A stretch of DNA of 36,631 bases from Azolla pinnata (lineage: Eukaryota; Streptophyta; Polypodiopsida; Salviniales; Salviniaceae). The stretch spans positions 71,521 through 108,151 of the forward strand of contig JBBBWG010001226.1 in NCBI GenBank assembly GCA_037176905.1, given 5' to 3'. The notes beneath the pieces are model-generated. The model was given only the letters and a program-made list of their open reading frames with translations. It was not told the origin of the DNA and ran no database searches. Every line of letters begins with the position of its first letter. Within the stretch, counting starts at the first letter, position 1. The position numbers and the translations under genes were made by a program. Positions 28,132 to 36,631 of this stretch are shown piece by piece.

Positions 28132-30430
28132 TATGTATATGTATGCAGAGAAAAAAAAATCTATAAACTTTGTGTTTCTTTCTCTTTGAGGTCATCAATC
28201 CAATATGCATAAACAAAAGAGTTTTTCTTTCATGGTAAGGTGAGTCAAACACATTTTTGTGGGATACAAGTATGTGATGATGTATCTGCCCAAATTGCTT
28301 TGGTCTTTTTCCCACTTGAAAACCTCTCTAAAAGGTTAATGTGGTTTCTTGCTTATATTCTTTTGAAAGCTCTTCGTTCAGTTTTTGGCCTCTCCCCATT
28401 GTATTACTTGAGACATATTTTTGACATCATTCATGTCGAAATCCCATTTTGAATATAACGTGGGAATGATGTGATACTTTGTTCTGATGAGATCCTTGCT
28501 ATTACCATGGGTGAATTTTAATCTCCGAATTTAGTATTTTCATCATTCATTACATTCTTGGTGCATACAGACAGTAGCATGCTCAGAGCTCAGTCTTCAC
28601 TAGCAAAAACACCACTGAGAGATGAAATTTTCACATTACCAGTTCTACAATGTATCAACTTTTTCTGAGCCAAGCAAGCATACTCTTTGTGTGGCAGGTT
28701 CTATTTATCTATTTTTGTGATCTTCTCTTACTATCAACTTGATGCCTCATCTCTTAATTGGATAATGCCTCATCTGTGGTATGCAAATTATGAGCGTAAC
28801 ATCTTAACAACCTCATTATGATAAAGCTTTCTACTATTTCCCACACATTTTGACGCTCCATAACTGATCATGTTTCGTGACTTTCTGACCAACAAAAAGA
28901 GAACTCCCTAAGAGTCGCGACTTTTAGGCCAACACAGATAGCCTAAGAATCTATGTTTTTTCTGCCAGCTTGCCTCTTGTTTTGGAAAGTACAGTGTCTT
29001 ATCAAAAGGAAAGCTGATTCTCTTGTATGCTATAGGACATCAAATTTGTAGGCAAAGTGATTATAAACCATGATTGAAAGCTATAACTCAAATTTGGAGG
29101 CAAAGTGATTATAAACCATGATTGAAAGCTATAACTAACTGCAAATTCATATCAGGTGGGTATGAAATTATGAACTTATCAAACTAAAACTTCTGGTTGA
29201 GTTCATACATCACATTGTTGCATTTGAGCAGAATTACAGCAATTTGAATGACAGCTCCCGCAATCTATGGAAGCACAAAGCTAAATGATTGTGTGTATTG
29301 CATGAGTACTGTGTAGAGCCCAGATAACATAAGGATTTCGACTGCATGTTGTTTGCAGTAAAAAGTATAAATTCATAATATTAAAATTTAGAACGGCTGT
29401 GACTGTGTCAAAGATTCAAGCTTTACCTCTAAATGGATTCCAAAACGGGTACACGTTCTCCCTTGAACGTAATTAGATCATGTTTGATGGAACATGTCAG
29501 GGTCAGTTTTTGGTGGCCTTAGCCTTGAGGATTAAAATACCTTTTGATTTTCCATAGCCTGTGGCCCTACAGGGTTAAGATATAGCTCAGATATAGCTCC
29601 TCAATGTCAAAGAACCTAACTTGAAATGCTTGAGATTTGTACTTCTGGTTCAGATTCGTGCTGTAAGTACCAAATACAACAGCATGGATTGCAGGCAGGA
29701 AATCGGCAGCAAAACATAATTGGAAGAGCAATAGGAACATTCTTCTAGATATGGTTTCAACAAGTAATTGAGGCACAGAAACACATTCTTACCAAAATCT
29801 CCAGTGCATTACCATTCTCATGTCCTTCAAATTGTCAGGCTACATAGTAGGCATTGAGGAACCATAGTCATGCTTCTACACAAGTTGCCGTAACAAAAGT
29901 CGCATCACTTTAAGGATTGATTTTTACATGTCATGATAACCACAGCAAACAGCTGACTGAGTATAAGTCTCTTTGGACCCCGATTTTTGTTATGGAAGAC
30001 AAAATTAGTTCGCAACTATATAAAAAAATTATCATTACGAAGGCCATACAGGAACATTACTGAACAAGAGCTACATGTAGGATTGTATACATTGATTTCT
30101 CATTCGTCTACAAAAGTAAACACTTCATGCAGATTTTTATTACCTCAAACTACAATCTCCATTTAGAAAGATTAAAATTGTCAAGCTCCATAGAGGATAT
30201 GGAGCTTGATTGATAATTACCCCTTGGATAAATAAATCTATTATACAAGACTCTAAAAAAATTTCAAGTGCCAAGATGCATGAATTGAATTGGTCTCTTT
30301 TCTGATGAATCATGAAGTTGGCAACTCAAATTTATTTTCTGTGTAATTTTTTCCACAGATTAATTTAGAGCTTAACCCTTTACTATGCATTTTAATCCTT
30401 TTATATGTAACACTAAGGCAATCAACATCC
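28132..30430. other. AT-rich intergenic region, nothing recognised
   Basis: It should hold the 3' UTRs of the coiled-coil gene (+) and the Nudix gene (-). Short open stretches (for example + 28,240-28,452 and - 29,567-29,776) have no family I recognise. A two-copy duplication lies at 29,041-29,138. Confidence 0.5.
29041..29138. repeat. near-perfect two-copy tandem duplication, 48-base unit
   Basis: CAAATTTG(T/G)AGGCAAAG followed by TGATTATAAACCATGATT, GAAAGCTATAACT occurs at 29,041 and again at 29,089. Only one or two bases differ, so the duplication is young. Confidence 0.85.
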
Positions 30431-32534
30431 TCATGCACGAGGAAACTGTTGTGGAACATGGTTAGTGACTGGCACAAATGAAGGTGAATCAATAAACTCT
30501 GGTGATCGTTGGTAAACAATCGATGCACATCGGATTAATATGGATGCTGTCAAACCCCATATAAGATACTTCTCACCATCAACAAGAAAGTCAAAATAGT
30601 GAACCCGATAAGACAATCCAACCCACTTTCTTTCCTCACTCCGATGATTTTCATCCTGCCAATAAAAGAAAATTTATCAATAAACCGCAGTATCAAGCTT
30701 TTGGACAATTTGCATACATCTCACTGGATTTCTCACAAAAAACACTATGCTAAAGAAAAATGAAGATGTGAGAAAATATAAGGAAGATAAGGGTAAATTT
30801 TTTATAATGCAATAATAAGAAGTGGAGACAAGTTTACTTATAATCCTAAAAATATGCAAGACATTCAGCAAATGACGACCATCGACATTGAAGCGCCATA
30901 TAGGAGCCGGTCCAAATTTGTTAAAGAGGAAAATCATCTTTAAGACAGCAGTATTGCGACTGCAATGGAGGGAATGATACAGCATTATGATCTCAGGTGC
31001 ACCCAGGCAAGCAGTTATAGATCCAATTTGATGGCTTGAAGCAAATACTAACATAAACTAAGAGGTTTCTGTACAGGTTTCTGGAACAAATGACTAGCTC
31101 AACATATGCATTCGCTCATCAACTACTCTACAGCGTGATCACAATCAAACATTCTGGTATGTGCCTGTGCTCCATCAACAGATGAGGTTGCTAAAGCTTC
31201 AATATTTTAGGTTTCCAAATCTACTGTCTGGCACAACTTATGGGCTGATTTCCAATCGATTGACGTTTCAACTCACTGTCATGATCACCATCTAAAGGTT
31301 TTGCTACAGAGCTTGTTCATACCACAGGACACACTCCCCCACATGGGAGATACCTCCTTCCCTCCAAATGAGGGGCCAAAAAAGAGCCACGCCAGATGCA
31401 TCCACATGAAATATCTTAAGAGTTATAGGTTATGAAAGAGAAAATCAGGAAATTTGAGTGCATAAACCCAGGTCATGATTCATTACGCAGAAGTTTATAT
31501 TTATGAATGACAGTTCATAGATTATGACGACCAATCTTTATTACAAACCCATCAGCTTATATTTATGAATGACAGTTCATAGGATACAACCAATCTTTAT
31601 TACAAACCCATCATTTTTCTCATTTTCCAGTGCCCACAATACACAGAAGGATTTTCAAATGATAGGTTTGCATTTACCCACGCATTATCTTTCAAATCGA
31701 ATAGAAAGATGTTGAAATTCTCATGCATATTCACAAGCTAGTTTAATTGCCAGGAACTTATGATGGTAGACGATATAGAAGGAACTGTTAACAAAGGAAT
31801 TATTACCTTCAGAAACATCTCTAATGGTGCATCAAAAACTGCATCGACTTCAGTCGGATTTAGTGTGAATCGCAAATTACTTCTATCAGGCACCAAAGCC
31901 ACAACTGGCGTGACTCTTAACAAATGCTACATAACAAAACCAAGGGGATAATTAGTGAATCTTTAGAGAGACACATTATGCCAAAAACTATCTGCTATCA
32001 AATAAGGTATTTTTACTTTGGATAGAAAGGGTTCAATACAGGTAACAACACGGACTAGTGATGAATCTAATCCAATTTCTTCACGTGCCTCTCTTAATGC
32101 AGTCTCTGCATTATTTGCATCTTCCTTGTCTCTTTTTCCACCTGGCAACGCAACCTCCCCTTCACATGGAAAACAAAATATTTCAGAAATTTTATTAGTG
32201 TTGGAGACCAAACAAATAAATTAGCAGTTGTTGGTGGAAACTAAAAGCAATGTACAATGCAGTCACTTTGAGGTAACAATGTATAGGAATTTCTGTACCA
32301 AGAAGAAGAGACAATGAGAGCAGAAGGTGATGCTTTTTTGCCCATCACACAGTAAAAACAATGGTAGTGGACTGTTGAGAGACCTTGAAATCATTATTGT
32401 GTAGAAGAGTTTTGAGGAATAAGCGAGTTATGGGCTACCACAAGAGGAAACTGTATATGGCCATAGAAGAATGGACAGACTGATCAAGTAGGTAAAAATC
32501 TTATTTTTGAGGTGCTCAACAAGCAATGAGCAAT

Positions 32535-32596
<62 letters not shown>

Positions 32597-33986
32597 CTTC
32601 TCCTCTTCGCAGGTCACATATGATATATGAGATCAAAAACAATATGTAAAATGTATTTGCTTTTTGTCTCATAGGTCATATTTGACCTTCGAAGACATTA
32701 ATTAAATCTATCTCTATCTCTCTCAATCATATTAGATTATGCCTGATTTGACCTGAACAAGGCCAAGAGTCTAAGCATCACACTTTGATGCAATGCTCTG
32801 TCTTCATCATATTAGATTATGCTTTCTGCACAGCTTTCGTACAACCCGATTTTTATACAAATATCTCTCACAACCAGATGATGCATTCAAATTGCCATCT
32901 TCCTCACTAAAGGTATTGAACATCAAGATTCACTACTCGTTTCCAAATGTAGCTCATGAATTTTATTTTTGGCCTCACTTTCGAAGATGATAATATAATC
33001 TTTCTATCTAATGCTCATTCTATCTCGGTTAAACTAGAGGAAACAGTTGCCGAAATTTTATCCTTCTCTCTTTGGCAATCATATGTGTGCTCACCGATTG
33101 CAAAGTTTCAATAGTGACATCTCAAAATGTCATTGATCAACTCCGGAAAGATTTGACATTGGTCGCATAAGTCATGTTTCGACCTGCAAGGACAAGAATA
33201 AGATCTTTCTATCTATATAATTATCAATCTATCCATCCATCCGCCCATCTACCTAGCTAGCTATTTCCATGTTGATTTACAGCTCTAATCCTTACCGTGA
33301 TATTTCACATGGACTTTCGTTTATTTATCTCTCCATGTCTCGGTACTTGTTCCCCTCTCTACTCCTGTTTTCTCCATTTCTTTCCTTCTCTACTCTCATT
33401 TTCTTCTTCACCTCCGACCACATCATTTCTTCTCTTTTTCTCTACACTCACACTTTATTTTTCTTCTATCTATATACGGTATGAAGAATAAAAAAACTCC
33501 CAATCTCTATAATGAAATGGAGGCCAACGTACCTGAGTGCGAAGAAAGAGCTTTAGCTCGTCTTGACAAAATGACCCGGAGCTTCCCTTCGTCGTCTTGG
33601 AAAAGGCAGACAAGGACAGCAGCTTTCTTCTTACCGATATCTTTGGGCAATTCCTTGAGGACAGCTTCAGATAAAGAAGCTGCTCTTGTGTCCCCATCAT
33701 CGCCATCGCGGACCGCGCCGTCTTGTTCTTCTGCATCCTCTTCCAACCCAAGAAAGTTGATCGGAGGCTTGTATGAAAGGAGATCGGCGGCGACCTTCTT
33801 GAGCTGGGTTGTGCCCCAATCTTCATCGAGCTCCGAGTCGAGCAATGGCTTCTTGTGGGCGGGGGCGATGGATTGAACATCCATCTGAGATCTTCTGATT
33901 CCAGCGGCTCTGTTGAGGATTGGAGGCAGCGGGGAAGAGCTCCGAGCGAGTCCTCTGAAGAAAGCGCAAGGCAGCTCGATGCTCAT
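30431..33986 (-). CDS. CoA-diphosphatase-type Nudix hydrolase (NUDT15/NUDT22-like)
   Basis: Nudix enzyme of the CoA pyrophosphatase group, which cleaves CoA or acyl-CoA to 3',5'-ADP and (acyl-)phosphopantetheine. Exons in transcript order, all GT-AG and in phase, are 33986-33533, 32159-32017, 31926-31807 and 30655-30431, giving 313 residues (Arabidopsis NUDT15 is about 285). The CoA-group motif LRVILSRRAKALSSHSGEV leads into the Nudix box, with GGKRD (158-162) and REAREEIGL (174-182). EPFLSKHLLRVTPVV, EVDAVFDAPLEMFLKDENHR and YLIWGLTASILIRCASIVYQ then follow, all diagnostic for plant NUDT15/22. The first ATG (33,986) gives a 34-residue Arg/Ser-rich leader (MSIELPCAFFRGLARSS...) that looks like a mitochondrial presequence. 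A second ATG at 33,884 (MDVQSIAP) would give a shorter cytosolic form, as is known for NUDT15. The first intron is about 1.4 kb and the third about 1.15 kb. The glutamates of the box needed for metal binding are present. Confidence 0.92.
31495..31612. repeat. two-copy tandem duplication in the third Nudix intron
   Basis: TTATATTTATGAATGACAGT followed by TCATAG...CCAATCTTTATTACAAACCC starts at 31,495 and at 31,557. The second copy has lost a few bases. Confidence 0.8.
32536..32592. repeat. GA microsatellite in the first Nudix intron
   Basis: About 28 GA copies without interruption, inside the intron at 32,160-33,532. On the gene's strand it reads TC. Confidence 0.95.
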
Positions 33987-34009
33987 AGACAGTGAAGAAG
34001 TCTGTGGCA

Positions 34010-35262
34010 GATGTCCATGCCCATGCCCATGAGGCATGATGCATGTATGTGTGCCATGGTGCAGCTCATGTATGGTGACTGCGGCCACATGTCCATGCAT
34101 GATGCCATGATGATGTGTGGGTGAATGTATGGGTGCATTCATTCCATCATGATCATGCATGGGTGCACATGTCCATGCATGATGCCATGATGATGTGTGG
34201 GTGCATGTATGGGTCCATTCCATCATGATGATGCATGGGTGCACATGTCCATGCATGATGCCATGATGATGTGTGGGTGCATGTATGGGTGCATTCATTC
34301 CATCATGATCTTGCATGGGTGCACATGTCCATGCATGATGCCATGATGATGTGTGGGTGCATGTATGCGTGCATTCATTCCATCATGATCTTGCATGGGT
34401 GCACATGTCCATGCATGATGCCATGATGATGTGTGGGTGCATGTATGCGTGCATTCATTCCATCATGATCATGCATGGGTGCACATGTCCATGCATGATG
34501 CTATGATGATGTGTGGGTGCATGTATGGGTGCATTCATTCCATCATGATCTTGCATGGGTGCTCATGTCCATGCATGATGCCATGATGATGTGTGGGTGC
34601 ATGTATGGGTGCATTCATTCCGTCATGATGATGCATGGGTGCACATGTCCATGCATGATGCCATGATGATGCGTGGGTGCATAGCGTCCATGCCATGGTG
34701 ATTGATGTATGGGTGCATTCCATGATGATGATGCATGTGTGCACATGTCCATGCATGATGCCATGATGATGCCTCGGTGCACCGTGTTCCATGCCATGGT
34801 CACATGTCCATGCATGATGCCATGATGATGCCTGGGTGCACCGTGTCCCATGCCATGGTCACATGTCCATGCATGATGCCATAATGATGTGTGGGTGCAC
34901 CATGTCCATGCCCTGGTGATGTGTGGGTGCATAACGTCCATGCCATGGTGATTGATGTATGGGTGCATTCCATGATGATGATGCATGGGTGCACATGTCC
35001 ATGCATGATGCCATGATGATGCCTGGGCGCACCATGTCCCATGCCATGGTGATGTATGGGTGCACAAATGTCCATGCCCTAATGATGTATGGGTGCACAT
35101 TGTCCATGCCCCTGATGATGTATGGGTGCACAGTTTCCATGCCCTGATGATGTATGGATGCACAATGTCCAATGACCTGATGATGTATGGGCATACAGAA
35201 TGTCCATGCCCTGATGTTGTATGGGTGCATAGTGTCCATGGCCTGATGATATTTGGGCTGGA
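34010..35262. repeat. ATGCATG-rich minisatellite, 80-base unit, next to the Nudix first exon
   Basis: The block CACATGTCCATGCATGATGCC, CATGATGATGTGTGGGTGCATG, TATGGGTGCATTCATTCCATC recurs at a spacing close to 80 bases from about 34,085 to 34,660 (eight units, the early ones 76-81 bases). Shorter variant units (55-70 bases, with CCATGCCATGGTGATTGATG or CCTGATGATGTATGGGTGCACA) continue to about 35,250. The TGCATG word is very dense. Many Met/His/Pro-rich open frames on both strands are products of the repeat. Confidence 0.9.
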
Positions 35263-35985
35263 ATGGATGCTCGGGACCGCGGACATAGGCCAAGGTCCAT
35301 GTCCATATCCTTGACATCCTGTTCACCTGAATCCTTCTGTGTTGTTGTCATCCGATTGTTGGGGATTCGGCAGATGAATGGCTGATGCCTGTGCACGTGC
35401 CCTGTTCCTCCCGAGCAGAAATCATGCGTTCCGACGTTCGATGCCAACAATCCAACGTGTCTTCTGCTTTCTGTAGGAACCCTTTGTTCTTGTGTCCAAT
35501 GCCCACGTGCCTATTCGTCGATGCTTCAATCCACCAATGCTAGGAGGACATCTTGCAATGGGCCTACTTTGTAGCGATGCCGTTGAAGTGACTCATTTGG
35601 CCAGTGGAAGGAAGACATCGTATGAATGAAGGTAGCTGAATCGGTTGCATGAGAATTTAGATAAATCAATTAAACTGAGAGTGAAATGTTGGGATTAATG
35701 TATACACAGGGTTCAAACTTGTATAGCTTAAACTTTTTTTTTTTGTAAAAATAATATCCTTCCATTAGTTAAACTTAAACTTTATAATTCTCTCGGACCA
35801 ATACACCACTCTTTCTACCGGTTAACCCAGACCATGATTAAGAATCGATAACATGATCAATCTCAAGTAACCATTGGTTAAGCGATGTATTGGAAAACTT
35901 ATGGGATACCTTTTCTATTGCGATGAAAGTTATTGCTTTGAAATGTTTCGTTGTGTGAGTAATGGATCATCCATACACAATGCAA
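35263..35985. other. intergenic spacer, nothing recognised
   Basis: Unique sequence with no credible coding frame. A T run lies at about 35,732-35,743. Confidence 0.5.
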
Positions 35986-36350
35986 ACATACATCCATCCA
36001 TCCACCGATGCATCCACTACACACATAGATACATGCATGCATGCATCCATCCGTCCACCCACATGCACGCATCATATGTATCCATGCATGCATAATCTAT
36101 CAGTATGCATGCATGCATACACACACATCCATTGCACACATACACAGGCCCTCACATACATACATCCACACGCACATGCATACATCCATCCATCTATTGA
36201 TCCATACATATATGCATATCCATACATCCATCCATCAATACAATCAGCCACACATGCATGCATGCATACATAGATAGATACATTAAGTGACAATGGAGAA
36301 CAATTTTCCTCTTGCTACACATGAAATGAATGGAAATTCTTACGAGCAAG

Positions 36351-36389
<39 letters not shown>

Positions 36390-36631
36390 TGCACACATAC
36401 ATACATACATACATATGCAACGGAGACATACATCCATCCATCCACCGATGCATCCACTACATAGATACATGCGTGCATGCATCCATCCGTCTACCCACAT
36501 GCACGCATCATATGCATACATGCATGCATAATTTATCAGTATGCATGTATGCATACACACACATACATACATACATACATACATACATACATACATACAT
36601 ACATACATACATACATACATACATACATACA
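35986..36631. repeat. duplicated CATC/CATA/CATG microsatellite region
   Basis: A block of about 140 bases starting ACATACATCCATCCATCCAC occurs at 35,986 and again at 36,426, with over 90 percent identity over CGATGCATCCACTAC, CCACATGCACGCATCATATG and ATTTATCAGTATGCATG/ATCTATCAGTATGCATG. Between the copies lie more CATC/CATA tetranucleotides and a CA run (about 36,352-36,386). The window ends inside a pure CATA run (from about 36,560). Confidence 0.9.

Noticed and set aside
34615-35326. Minus-strand His/Met/Pro-rich frames (HHGIMHGHVHP blocks)
   Set aside because: These are translations of the ATGCATG minisatellite in several frames at once. No unique part or domain is seen.

Overview
This window is nuclear DNA from a land plant. 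The evidence is five spliced or intronless genes of plant families, GT-AG introns of about 80 to 1,400 bases, plant-type telomere motifs (TTTAGGG) scattered through non-coding DNA, and very abundant microsatellites and minisatellites. The PPR gene has the long, intronless PLS layout and enlarged L motifs that I associate with seed-free plants (fern, lycophyte or bryophyte). That placement is inference, and I cannot name a species.

Layout, left to right. 1-1,300: microsatellite, a worn MITE-like remnant and no gene. 1,315-1,580: a dense cluster of ACGTGG (G-box/ABRE-like) motifs upstream of a TIFY8-like transcriptional regulator (+, coding 3,237-5,588, eight coding exons). 7,196-8,089 (-): an intronless DUF716/TMEM45-type multipass membrane protein, followed by about 0.9 kb of telomere-motif-rich tandem repeats. 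10,081-14,460 (-): a plant O-fucosyltransferase-family (PF10250) glycosyltransferase in nine exons, with an unusually long cytosolic N-terminus. 14,850-18,190: repeats, an assembly gap that looks false (77 identical bases on both sides), a 650-base GAC/GAA repeat and three neighbouring MITE copies. 18,600-20,590: two families of degenerate tandem repeats. 20,598-23,513 (+): an intronless PLS-type PPR protein whose frame stops inside the E2 region. 23,876-26,700: five different tandem arrays. 27,385-28,131 (+): an unrecognised membrane-anchored coiled-coil protein with a duplicated start region. 30,431-33,986 (-): a CoA-type Nudix hydrolase in four exons. 34,010-36,631: an 80-base minisatellite abutting the Nudix first exon, then CATC/CATA microsatellites.

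The genes do not form a pathway. They are independent housekeeping or regulatory plant genes separated by repeat-rich DNA: transcriptional repression (TIFY8), glycan synthesis (O-fucosyltransferase), organelle RNA processing (PPR) and CoA/nucleotide turnover (Nudix). No retroviral, Polinton or toxin-like element was recognised, and I found no tRNA, rRNA or CRISPR array. The points most worth checking are the ACGTGG cluster, the MITE trio in TTA-rich DNA, the PPR stop with apparent homology beyond it, the duplicated start region of the coiled-coil gene, the array reading in frame into the Nudix gene, and the artificial gap.
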